The position numbers and the translations under genes are program-made. Shown here in pieces: positions 14,388-22,331 of a stretch of 23,507 nt of DNA. Every line of letters starts with the position of its first letter. The first letter of the stretch is position 1. The stretch is from Bacilli bacterium (lineage in GTDB: Bacteria > Bacillota_I > Bacilli_A > RF39 > UBA660), in NCBI GenBank assembly GCA_016293205.1, contig JAEDES010000019.1, positions 1 through 23,507 on the forward strand, written 5' to 3'. Below the pieces are notes generated by a model, which worked only from the letters and a program-made list of their open reading frames with translations, was not told where the DNA came from and did not search any database.

Positions 14388-14927
14388 ATGAACAAATTAA
14401 TAGCTGTAGTAGGAATGGCCGGAAGTGGTAAAAGTATTGCAACAGATTACTTAAAAGAACATGGCTGGAACAAGATTTATTTTGGAGGAGCCGTATACGA
14501 TAGAATGCGTAAAGAAGGAATTGAAATAACTCCAGAAAGTCAAAAAGAATTTAGAGAAAATATCCGTAAACAATATGGAATGGCCGCAGTCGCGGTACTG
14601 TTAGAAGAAGAAATAACTGAATCAGTTAAAACACAAGATACAGTATTAGATGGATTATATTCTTGGGATGAATACTTATTCCTAAAAGAAAAATTCCCTG
14701 AATTAAAACTAATCTGTGTAGTTTGTGATAAAGAATTAAGATATGAAAGAATAAATGTACGTCCAGATAGACCATTTAATAGAGAAGAAATTATCATAAG
14801 AGATACTTCTGAAATAGAAAATCTAGCTAAAGGTGGACCAATTGCCTATGCAGATTATTATATATTTAATAATGGAAGTCTAAAGGATTACGAAGCAAGA
14901 TTATTAGAAATATTAGAACAAATTTAA
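14388..14927 (+). CDS. UPF0200-like P-loop nucleotide kinase
   Basis: A 179-residue P-loop protein with Walker A GMAGSGKS (9-16), the lid-like RPDRPFNREEIIIRD (about 125-139) and a C-terminal ADYYIFNNGSL. The pattern, including IYFGGAVYDRMRKEGIEIT and YGMAAVAV, resembles the UPF0200/dephospho-CoA-kinase-like family better known from archaea. Role unknown; probably phosphorylates a small nucleotide. AGGAGG lies before the ATG. It is 12 bases ahead of alaS, within the T-box operon, so it is co-expressed on alanine starvation. Confidence 0.8.
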   Translation: MNKLIAVVGMAGSGKSIATDYLKEHGWNKIYFGGAVYDRMRKEGIEITPESQKEFRENIRKQYGMAAVAVLLEEEITESVKTQDTVLDGLYSWDEYLFLKEKFPELKLICVVCDKELRYERINVRPDRPFNREEIIIRDTSEIENLAKGGPIAYADYYIFNNGSLKDYEARLLEILEQI

Positions 14928-14939
14928 GGAGAAATAAAT

Positions 14940-17630
14940 ATGAAGTACATGACACATAATGACATAAGAAATACTTGGATAAGATTCTTTGAAAGTAAAG
15001 GACATAAATTATTTCCAAGTGCACCATTAGTACCAATTAATGATGATAGTTTACTTTGGATTAATGCTGGAGTAACTCCATTAAAAAGATATTTTGATGG
15101 TACTGAAACACCAGAATCAAGAAGAATTGTAAATATTCAAAAATGTATTCGTACAAATGATATTGAAAATGTAGGAATTACAAAAAGACATCAAACATTC
15201 TTCGAAATGATGGGAAACTTCTCAATAGGAGATTATTTTAAAAATGAAGCAATTGAATTTGCTTTTGAATTACTAACTAGTGAAGAATATTTTGGTATAG
15301 ATAAAGATTTAATCTATGTAACAGTATACCCAACAGATACAGAAGCAATAGCTAAATGGGCAAAAGTAGGATTAGATGAAACTCATATTATTCCACTAAA
15401 AGAAAACTTCTGGGAAATAGGAGAAGGGCCATGTGGACCAGACTCCGAAATCTTCTTCGATAGAGGAGAAAAATATGATCCAAATCACGATGCTTTAGCT
15501 AAATTTAAAAAAGATGAAGATCAAGAAAGATATGTAGAAATTTGGAATAACGTATTCTCACAATACAACTCTAAAGAAGGTGTAGCAAGAGAAGATTATG
15601 AAGAATTACCAAATAAAAATATCGATACAGGAGCAGGTCTTGAAAGATGGTGTTGTATCTTCCAAAATGTTGATTCAAACTTTGAAACAGACTTATTCCA
15701 ACCAATTATTAAACATATTGTAGAATTATCAAATGCCTCATATACAGGTCAAAAAGAATATAAAATTATCGCAGACCACATAAGAGCAATTACATTCGCT
15801 TTAGCAGATGGAGCATGCTTTGAAAATGTAGGTAGAGGTTATGTTTTACGTAGATTATTAAGAAGAAGCGTTAGAGTAGGGAAAAACATTGGTCTAGAAG
15901 GACCATTTATGTATAAGATAGTATCTGATGTTGTAGATGTAATGGCAGATGCATATCCATACTTAAGAGAAAAAAGACCAATTGTAGAAGCTACAGTATT
16001 AGAAGAAGAAAAATTATTCTTAAAAACTCTTGAAGCAGGAGAAAGAAGATTAAAAGAATTAGTAAAAGATTCTCAAGACGGAACAATCAGTGGAGAAGAA
16101 GCATTTAAGTTATATGATACATATGGATTCCCATTTGAACTAACATTAGAATATTTAAATGAATTAGGATATACAGTATCTAAAGAAGAATTTGATAAAT
16201 ATATGACTATGCAAAAGGAATTAGCTAAAAAGAATGCTAAAAATAAAACAGCAATGGCTTCTCAAAAGAAAGTATTATTAGATTTCAAAGAAGAGAGTCA
16301 ATTTGCATATGGAATTTATCGTCTAAAAACAAATGTTTTAGCAATTTTCTCAAAAGATGAAATAGTAGATTCAATTGATCATGATTGTTATATAGCATTA
16401 AAAAGAACTTGTTTCTATGCAGAATCAGGTGGTCAAGTATCTGATACAGGTATGATTGTTGGAAATAACTTTAAAGCAAGAGTATTAGATGTATTTAAAG
16501 GACCAAATGGACAACATATCCATAAAGTTAAATTATTAGATGGAACAATTAATTATAACGATGAATGTGAACTAGTTATTGACAGAGAAAGACGTAAACA
16601 AATTGAAGCAAACCACTCAAGTGTACACATTCTTCAATACTCTTTACAACAAACTGTTTCAAAAACAATTAAACAAGCAGGAAGTTATGTAGATGATGAT
16701 AAATTACGTTTTGACTTCACTTATAATGGTAAAATGAATGATGATAAGTTATTAGAAGTAGAAAACTTCGCAAATCAAATGATTTCAGAAAACCTAATTG
16801 TATCAACTGAAATTATGCCAATCGATAAAGCTAAAGAAATGGGTGCTATGGCACTATTTAGTGAAAAATATGGTGATACAGTACGTGTAGTTAAAATTGG
16901 TAAATCAATCGAATTATGTGGTGGAACACATGCTTCTAATACAAATGAAATTTCTAAGTTAGCAATTATATCATGTGAATCTAAAGGAAGTAACGTATAT
17001 CGTATCGAAGCAGTAACAAATAATAAGATCGAATCAACATTATTAGATATAATTAAACCTTATAATGATGAAAAAATAAAACTATTATTAAAAGCAAAAG
17101 AAATTATTGAAGATGCTAAAAAAGAAGGCATTAAATTAGTATTTGATGTAGATGTAAATAGTGATAAACCAACATCATATAAAGATATAATATATGAAAA
17201 GAATGAATTACAATACGTTCAACAAGAAGTAAGAGACCTAGAAAAGAAATACTTCGAAGCAAGAGAAAAGAAGACTCTAGAAAACCTAGATATTTATAGA
17301 GAAAAAGTAAAAGACTATAATGGTTTATTAGCAGTAGTAATGGAAGTTAATAATAAAGATACTAACTTACTAAAAACAATTGCTGATACATTAGTAAATG
17401 AAATGGGAGAAAGTTTTGTTTTCTTCGCAAATAAAAAAGATGACGGAAGTGTTAATTTCTTAGCAAGATCTACATCTCGTGTACATGCTGGTTTAATCGT
17501 AAAAGATGCATCTATTTCTTCAAATGGTAATGGAGGAGGTTCTCCAACATTCGCTCAAGGTGGAGGAAAAGATCAAAAAATGTTAAAAGAAATCTTTGAC
17601 CACGTAGAGAAAGTATTAAGAAATGAATAA
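14940..17630 (+). CDS. alaS: Alanine--tRNA ligase
   Basis: Charges tRNA-Ala with alanine. The 896-residue protein is full length: catalytic class II domain (about 1-250; GHKLFPSAPLVP, then RTNDIENVGITKRHQTFFEMMGN), tRNA-binding region, editing domain with the metal-binding set H559, H563, C660 and H664 (NHSSVH and CGGTH), and C-Ala domain with coiled coil (about 745-775) and glycine-rich GNGGGSPTFAQGGG close to the end. The start follows GGAG by 8 bases. It is controlled by the upstream T-box, and its last 8 bases overlap holA. Confidence 0.98.
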   Translation: MKYMTHNDIRNTWIRFFESKGHKLFPSAPLVPINDDSLLWINAGVTPLKRYFDGTETPESRRIVNIQKCIRTNDIENVGITKRHQTFFEMMGNFSIGDYFKNEAIEFAFELLTSEEYFGIDKDLIYVTVYPTDTEAIAKWAKVGLDETHIIPLKENFWEIGEGPCGPDSEIFFDRGEKYDPNHDALAKFKKDEDQERYVEIWNNVFSQYNSKEGVAREDYEELPNKNIDTGAGLERWCCIFQNVDSNFETDLFQPIIKHIVELSNASYTGQKEYKIIADHIRAITFALADGACFENVGRGYVLRRLLRRSVRVGKNIGLEGPFMYKIVSDVVDVMADAYPYLREKRPIVEATVLEEEKLFLKTLEAGERRLKELVKDSQDGTISGEEAFKLYDTYGFPFELTLEYLNELGYTVSKEEFDKYMTMQKELAKKNAKNKTAMASQKKVLLDFKEESQFAYGIYRLKTNVLAIFSKDEIVDSIDHDCYIALKRTCFYAESGGQVSDTGMIVGNNFKARVLDVFKGPNGQHIHKVKLLDGTINYNDECELVIDRERRKQIEANHSSVHILQYSLQQTVSKTIKQAGSYVDDDKLRFDFTYNGKMNDDKLLEVENFANQMISENLIVSTEIMPIDKAKEMGAMALFSEKYGDTVRVVKIGKSIELCGGTHASNTNEISKLAIISCESKGSNVYRIEAVTNNKIESTLLDIIKPYNDEKIKLLLKAKEIIEDAKKEGIKLVFDVDVNSDKPTSYKDIIYEKNELQYVQQEVRDLEKKYFEAREKKTLENLDIYREKVKDYNGLLAVVMEVNNKDTNLLKTIADTLVNEMGESFVFFANKKDDGSVNFLARSTSRVHAGLIVKDASISSNGNGGGSPTFAQGGGKDQKMLKEIFDHVEKVLRNE

Positions 17631-18558
17631 TTATCTATTAGAAACAACCGATTTTACAGCATTAAAAACAGAAATAGATAAAATAATTAAATCTGAAGAG
17701 TTTACTGATGCCTTAACTTCTACATATGATGCTAAAGAATTACAATTAGAAAATGCTTTAGAAGATCTAGATACATATGGTTTTCTATCAGATAAAAAAG
17801 TAATTATAATTAATAATATAGATGGAATAAATCAAGAAGATGAAGAAAAAAATCTAAAACACTTATATAAGTATTTAGAAAATCCTAATCCCGATAATTT
17901 ATTAATAATAACTGCATCTAAATTAAATAATACTTTAAAAGTAACTAAAGAATTAAAAAAGAAGATGAAATACTCATCTGTAGAAATTAATCCAGAAAAC
18001 TTTATCAAAAATGAATTAAAGGATTATACTCTAGAATCAGGAGTAATAAAATTACTAGTAGAATACTGTAAAAATGATATTACAAAGATTGAAAATGAAT
18101 GTAAGAAGTTAAAAACATTTAATTATGAAACAAAAAAGATATCTAAACAAGATATAGAAGAATTGGTAATAGAAAAACTAGGAGATGAACAAGAATTAAC
18201 TTTTTCATTCTCTCGTTCTCTAGCAGAAAAAAATAAAAAAGAAGCTCTAAGAAAGTATAAAGAACTTCTAGATTATCAAATAGAACCAATTGCAATAGTT
18301 GGACTACTTGCAAGTCAAATAAGAATAATATATCAAGTAAAAACACTATCAAATCAAAATCTTTCTCCATATGATATTGCCAAAATGTTAGGAGAAAAAT
18401 CAGATTATCGTGTAAAGAAAACAAAAGAATTAATAAGATATTATTCTGAACAAGAATTACTTGATTTAATGAAAACATTATCAGATATGGATATTCAAAT
18501 GAAAACTACTGATATGGATCCAAATTCATTAATAGAATTATTTATATTAAACATATAA
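17623..18558 (+). CDS. holA: DNA polymerase III subunit delta
   Basis: HolA is the wrench subunit of the clamp loader that opens the sliding clamp. The 311-residue protein shows the divergent AAA+ pattern of the delta family: ALEDLDTYGFLSDKKVIIINNIDGI, then NPDNLLIITASKLNNTLKVTKEL, and the helical collar domain with EQELTFSFSRSLAEKNKKEALRKYKELL and IEPIAIVGLLASQIRIIYQVKTL. The C-terminal helices PYDIAKMLGEKSDYRVKKTKEL are also typical. As in the family, a good P-loop is lacking. It overlaps alaS (ATG within the alaS end) and lacks a strong ribosome binding site, so coupling is likely. Confidence 0.92.
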   Translation: MNNYLLETTDFTALKTEIDKIIKSEEFTDALTSTYDAKELQLENALEDLDTYGFLSDKKVIIINNIDGINQEDEEKNLKHLYKYLENPNPDNLLIITASKLNNTLKVTKELKKKMKYSSVEINPENFIKNELKDYTLESGVIKLLVEYCKNDITKIENECKKLKTFNYETKKISKQDIEELVIEKLGDEQELTFSFSRSLAEKNKKEALRKYKELLDYQIEPIAIVGLLASQIRIIYQVKTLSNQNLSPYDIAKMLGEKSDYRVKKTKELIRYYSEQELLDLMKTLSDMDIQMKTTDMDPNSLIELFILNI

Positions 18559-18582
18559 TTTACACAAATTATATGTTTTTTG
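18550..18582 (+). terminator. Terminator of the T-box operon
   Basis: A perfect 12-bp stem AACATATAATTT/AAATTATATGTT (18550-18577) with a 4-base loop and T tract. The left arm includes the last codons and stop of holA. Confidence 0.85.
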
Positions 18583-18607
18583 TTTTCTATCTTGAATATA
18601 ATATGAT
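18579..18607 (+). promoter_or_regulatory. Putative promoter of DUF3137-lemA
   Basis: TTGTTT overlapping the terminator T tract and a TATGAT about 16 bases downstream, repeated as TATGATATGAT, form a plausible vegetative promoter. The leader is roughly 35-40 bases, longer than in the compact modules. GTGA lies 4 bases before the ATG at 18645. Confidence 0.35.
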
Positions 18608-18644
18608 ATGATTAATTTAGATTTAAGTAAAGTAGTGTGATAGT

Positions 18645-19550
18645 ATGATTACAATAGAAGGATTAGAACAAGATAGAATTAAATTAAAGAATAAAACGTT
18701 CTTAGTAATAGGAATAACTGCAGGAATAATAATCCTTTTAGCATTAATATTTCAAACAATATTAATCTTGTTTTTTGGAATAATTGCCATATTATTATTT
18801 CCAGCATTATTTACTGCCAAACAAAAAAGAGAATATATCTTAAAATTTAAAAAATATTTTGTACAAAGTGCTTTAAAAACTGTATTTACAGATTTAACAT
18901 ATCATCCAGAACAAGGTATGCCAAGAGATGTAATTGCATCAACTAAAATGATGTACATGGGAGATAGATATACATCAAATGATTATATTAGTGGAAAATA
19001 TAAAAATATTGGATTTAGACAAGCAGATGTACATATTGAAGAAGAAAGAGAATCTACTGATAGTGATGGTAATACAACAACATATTGGGTAACAATATTT
19101 AGAGGAAGATGGATGATCTTTGATTTCAATAAAACATTTAAAGCAGATTTACAAGTATGTCAAAAATTCTTTGGTAATAATAAAATAAGTAACTGGGGAA
19201 ATGATACAAAATTTGAAAAGGTAAAACTAGAATCAGTAGACTTTAACAAAAGATTCAATGTTTATGCCCAAAGTGATCATGAAGCATTCTATTTATTAAC
19301 GCCTCCAATCATGGAAAAGATAATAAAATTAGATGATATGAATCAAGGAAAATTACTTCTATGCTTCATAGATAACAAATTACATATTGGTTTATACGAT
19401 GGAAAAGATTCGTTTGAGCATGCTCCTGTATTTTCACAAATAAATGAGGAACAAGTAAGAAATAATATTTCCAACGATATTAAACAAATTACTATGTTTA
19501 TCGATGAGTTAGACTTAGACAATGATTTATTTAGAAGGGAGGCAAAATAA
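18645..19550 (+). CDS. DUF3137 domain membrane protein
   Basis: A 301-residue protein with a membrane hairpin at about 18-56 and a large soluble region containing the DUF3137 pattern: SGKYKNIGFRQADVHIEEE, TTTYWVTIFRGRWMIFDFNK, then FNVYAQSDHEAFYLLTPPIMEKI. DUF3137 proteins have no proven function and are commonly encoded beside lemA. The TAA stop overlaps the lemA ATG by one base (TAATG), implying translational coupling. The C-terminal acidic helix ends in FRREAK, whose codons carry the lemA ribosome binding site GGGAGG. Confidence 0.85.
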   Translation: MITIEGLEQDRIKLKNKTFLVIGITAGIIILLALIFQTILILFFGIIAILLFPALFTAKQKREYILKFKKYFVQSALKTVFTDLTYHPEQGMPRDVIASTKMMYMGDRYTSNDYISGKYKNIGFRQADVHIEEERESTDSDGNTTTYWVTIFRGRWMIFDFNKTFKADLQVCQKFFGNNKISNWGNDTKFEKVKLESVDFNKRFNVYAQSDHEAFYLLTPPIMEKIIKLDDMNQGKLLLCFIDNKLHIGLYDGKDSFEHAPVFSQINEEQVRNNISNDIKQITMFIDELDLDNDLFRREAK

Positions 19551-20086
19551 TGGCATTAGTTATCGTATTAATATTAATCGCAGTCGTAGTAATTTCTATT
19601 ATTGTAATGTCAAATAATCTTAATAAAGCATTAGTAAAAATTGATGAGGCATCCTCAGGAATTGATGTAGCTTTAACAAAAAGATATGATGTTTTAACTA
19701 AGATGATTGAAACAGTAAAAGGATATGCTAAACACGAAAAAGAAGTATTATTCGATGTAGTTAAAATCCGTAAAGGAATGACTATTGAAGAAAAGAACGA
19801 AGCTAATAAACAAATGGATGAAACTCTATCTAAAATTAATGTTTTAGCAGAAAATTATCCAGATTTAAAAGCAAGTGAAAACTTCAAAACATTACAAGAT
19901 TCTATTACTGATGTAGAAGAACATCTACAAGCTGCAAGAAGATTATATAATGCAAATATCTCATCATATAATCAAATGATCGTAACATTCCCAATTAGTA
20001 TAATTGCAGGAACTAAAGGATTAACTAAAAGAGAATTCTTCGTAGCTGAAGAACACAAAAAACAAGATGTAGAAATTAAATTTTAA
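19550..20086 (+). CDS. lemA: LemA family protein
   Basis: A 178-residue LemA protein: one N-terminal membrane helix (about 2-19) with a short outside tail, followed by a long four-helix cytoplasmic domain with NNLNKALVKIDEASSGIDVALTKRYDVL (about 22-49) and AARRLYNANISSYNQMIVTFP (about 128-148). The family's function is unclear; links to membrane quality control or partner recruitment have been suggested. It ends the two-gene DUF3137 operon at a bidirectional terminator. Confidence 0.93.
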   Translation: MALVIVLILIAVVVISIIVMSNNLNKALVKIDEASSGIDVALTKRYDVLTKMIETVKGYAKHEKEVLFDVVKIRKGMTIEEKNEANKQMDETLSKINVLAENYPDLKASENFKTLQDSITDVEEHLQAARRLYNANISSYNQMIVTFPISIIAGTKGLTKREFFVAEEHKKQDVEIKF

Positions 20087-20089
20087 TAA

Positions 20090-20113
20090 AAAAAGTAGAG
20101 AAATCTACTTTTT
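20090..20113. terminator. Bidirectional terminator between lemA and rarA
   Basis: A 10-bp stem AAAAAGTAGA/TCTACTTTTT closes a GAAA tetraloop, with T or A tracts on both sides. It serves lemA and the converging rarA, whose stop codon lies within the right arm. Confidence 0.85.
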
Positions 20114-21337
20114 ATTTTTTGCATTATTTTTTATTCTTTCTAATCTATCATAAACTTCTTTTATTTGTTTTTCGTATCCAATATCTTTAGGTTTATAATA
20201 CTTTTTATTTTTTAATTTATCAGGTAAATATTGCTGTACAACATAAACACCTGGATAGTCATGTGGATACTTATAATCGGCTGAATCAGGTCTAATATGA
20301 TTTGGAATCATTCCAACATTACCTTTTTCAATATCTTCTAAAGCCATATCAAATGCAACATGAGCAGTATTACTCTTAGGAGACAGTGCCATCTCTGTAA
20401 CAATTGTACCTAGAGGTATTCTTCCTTCTGGAAGACCAACTCTCTCACATGCATTAATTGCTGCATCAAGTCTAGGTCCAATTGCAGGATTTGCAAGCCC
20501 TATATCTTCATAAGCAATAACAGAAAGTCTTCTATATATTGAATCAAGATCACCTTCCATTACAAGTCTTCCTAAATAGTGTAGGGCAGCATCAACATCA
20601 CTTCCACGAATAGATTTTTGCAATCCACTAAGGACTTCATAATGACCCTCACCATTCTTATCAGCAAAAAAAACTGGTTTACTATTAATTCTTCTAATCT
20701 TTTCTTCAGTAACAATTTTATCATCAGTAGAGTAGTAAGCTATCTCTAATAGATTATAAGCATATCTAAGGTCATTTCCAGACAGTTTTGCAATTAATTC
20801 GATACTTTTATCATCTATAACAATTCCTTCCAAATCAGGGTGTTTTATAGCCTTATTTAAGCCCTCTATAATATCATCTGTTTCTAAAGGCTTTAATTCA
20901 AATAATTGACATCTACTTCTAATAGCCGGATTAATTGCATGATATGGATTAGATGTAGTCATACCAATTAAAGTAATTAAACCACTTTCAAGTTGAGGAA
21001 GTAATATATCTTGTTTATCTTTATTCAAACGATGAATTTCATCCATAACAAGAATTATTCCATCATACATCTTAGCTTCCTCAAAAACAATTTCTAAATC
21101 TTTCTTACTATTTATAACCGCATTTAAAAATCTACTTCTTTGACCCAAATCATTTATTAAAGCATTTGCAATAGAAGTTTTACCAATACCAGGAGAACCA
21201 TATAATATCATAGAAAATAATTTTTTATTTTTAACTAAATTACTAAGAATCTTATCTTCTCCGATTAAATGTTTTTGCCCTATAACATCATCTAAACTCT
21301 TAGGAGCTAACTTCAAAGCTAAAGGTTTATTAATCAT
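20105..21337 (-). CDS. rarA: Replication-associated recombination protein A (MgsA/RarA)
   Basis: An AAA+ ATPase acting at stalled replication forks. The 410-residue protein has Walker A GSPGIGKT (47-54), Walker B LVMDEIHR (96-103), sensor/arginine-finger region TTSNPYHAINPAIRSRCQ (127-144), the RGSDVDAALHYLGRL collar helix, and the conserved EDIGLANP and HRPDSADYKYPHDYPG-like ending. I place the start at 21337, which follows GGTGA by 5 bases; an apparent start 9 codons upstream has no site. It is a single gene, with a compact promoter divergent from xerD. Confidence 0.95.
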   Translation of the reverse strand: MINKPLALKLAPKSLDDVIGQKHLIGEDKILSNLVKNKKLFSMILYGSPGIGKTSIANALINDLGQRSRFLNAVINSKKDLEIVFEEAKMYDGIILVMDEIHRLNKDKQDILLPQLESGLITLIGMTTSNPYHAINPAIRSRCQLFELKPLETDDIIEGLNKAIKHPDLEGIVIDDKSIELIAKLSGNDLRYAYNLLEIAYYSTDDKIVTEEKIRRINSKPVFFADKNGEGHYEVLSGLQKSIRGSDVDAALHYLGRLVMEGDLDSIYRRLSVIAYEDIGLANPAIGPRLDAAINACERVGLPEGRIPLGTIVTEMALSPKSNTAHVAFDMALEDIEKGNVGMIPNHIRPDSADYKYPHDYPGVYVVQQYLPDKLKNKKYYKPKDIGYEKQIKEVYDRLERIKNNAKNKK

Positions 21338-21360
21338 ATATATCACCAATAAATATTTTA
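21335..21360 (-). promoter_or_regulatory. Compact promoter/SD module for rarA
   Basis: On the minus strand TAAAAT ends 17 bases before the ATG at 21337, with GGTGA between. The leader would be very short, as in the other compact modules. Confidence 0.4.
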
Positions 21361-21411
21361 TCAAATATAAAACAAATATTCTACCTCATTGAAAAAAAAC
21401 AAATATTTTTA

Positions 21412-21435
21412 TATAATTAATATGGTGATAATATG
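21412..21435 (+). promoter_or_regulatory. Compact promoter/SD module for xerD-deoB
   Basis: TATAAT ends 15 bases before the ATG at 21433, with GGTGA between and the same bases (ATGGTGATAATATG) around the start as the 448-aa gene at 1572. It is one of the clearest copies in the window. Confidence 0.5.
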
Positions 21436-22326
21436 AGTATAGAGAATGCAATTAAAGACTTTATAAATTACTGTATCTTTGAAAAAGGTCTATCTGATAA
21501 AACAAAAGATTCTTATTTAAATGATTTAAAAGTGTACCAAGAATTTCTAAGTAATAGACATATACATGATGTAGAAAGAATTTCATCAGATGATATAAAA
21601 GACTTTTTAAAAGAAAGATCTGATACAGAAACAACTACAATTGCTCATAATTTAACAGTAATAAAGAATTTTCATACTTATTTATTAAAAGTAAATATAA
21701 CTAAGGATAATGTATCTGAGTTTATTGAAAGACCTAAGTTAAGAAAATCACTTCCTAAAACTTTATCAATTGAAGATATTGATAAACTATTAGATATCAA
21801 ACTAGAAAGAGAATTTGACTATAGAAATAAAGCTATGTTAGAATTAATGTACGGAACAGGTTTAAGAGTTAGTGAAATCGTTAACCTAACTGTAAATGAT
21901 ATAGATATGACAAATTGTCTAATTCGTGTAATGGGTAAAGGTAATAAAGAAAGAGAAATACCTTTAGGAGAATATTCTATCTACTATATTCAAAAATATT
22001 TAGAAGTAAGACCATCTATGTTAAAGAAAGCATCATGTGATAAATTATTTTTAAATAATCATGGTCAAGGTATGACAAGACAAGGATTCTTCAAGAATTT
22101 AAAACAAATTCTAAAAGAAAAAGGTTTAAATCCCGAAGTATCACCTCATACACTTAGGCATTCATTTGCAACCCATTTAGTTAATAGAGGCGCAGACCTA
22201 AGAAGTATTCAAGAAATGTTAGGTCATTCAGATATCTCTACAACTAAAATATATACAAGAGTAAGTGATGATAAAGTAAAACAAGATTACTTTGAATATC
22301 ATCCAAGAAGTCATAAAGAGGAGTGA
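21433..22326 (+). CDS. xerD: Tyrosine recombinase XerD
   Basis: Resolves chromosome dimers at dif by site-specific recombination. The 297-residue protein has an N-terminal SAM-like domain (about 4-90; FEKGLSDKTKDSYLNDLKVY) and a catalytic domain with R145 (GTGLRVSEI), K169 (GKGNKERE), H239 and R242 (HTLRHSFATH), H265 (LGHSDIST) and nucleophile Y274 (YTRV), so it is intact. The following deoB matches the B. subtilis order xerD-drm, which favours XerD over XerC. No dif site was found here. TGA is the stop codon. Confidence 0.9.
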   Translation: MSIENAIKDFINYCIFEKGLSDKTKDSYLNDLKVYQEFLSNRHIHDVERISSDDIKDFLKERSDTETTTIAHNLTVIKNFHTYLLKVNITKDNVSEFIERPKLRKSLPKTLSIEDIDKLLDIKLEREFDYRNKAMLELMYGTGLRVSEIVNLTVNDIDMTNCLIRVMGKGNKEREIPLGEYSIYYIQKYLEVRPSMLKKASCDKLFLNNHGQGMTRQGFFKNLKQILKEKGLNPEVSPHTLRHSFATHLVNRGADLRSIQEMLGHSDISTTKIYTRVSDDKVKQDYFEYHPRSHKEE

Positions 22327-22331
22327 CATAT

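Noticed and set aside
18143..18478. 111-aa minus-strand reading frame within holA
   Set aside because: A Leu/Phe-rich antisense product of the Lys/Glu-rich holA codons, with no start signal.
22323..22331. GTG start for deoB three codons upstream
   Set aside because: That GTG is part of the ribosome binding site AGAGGAGTGA and overlaps the xerD stop; the ATG at 22332 fits the family start.
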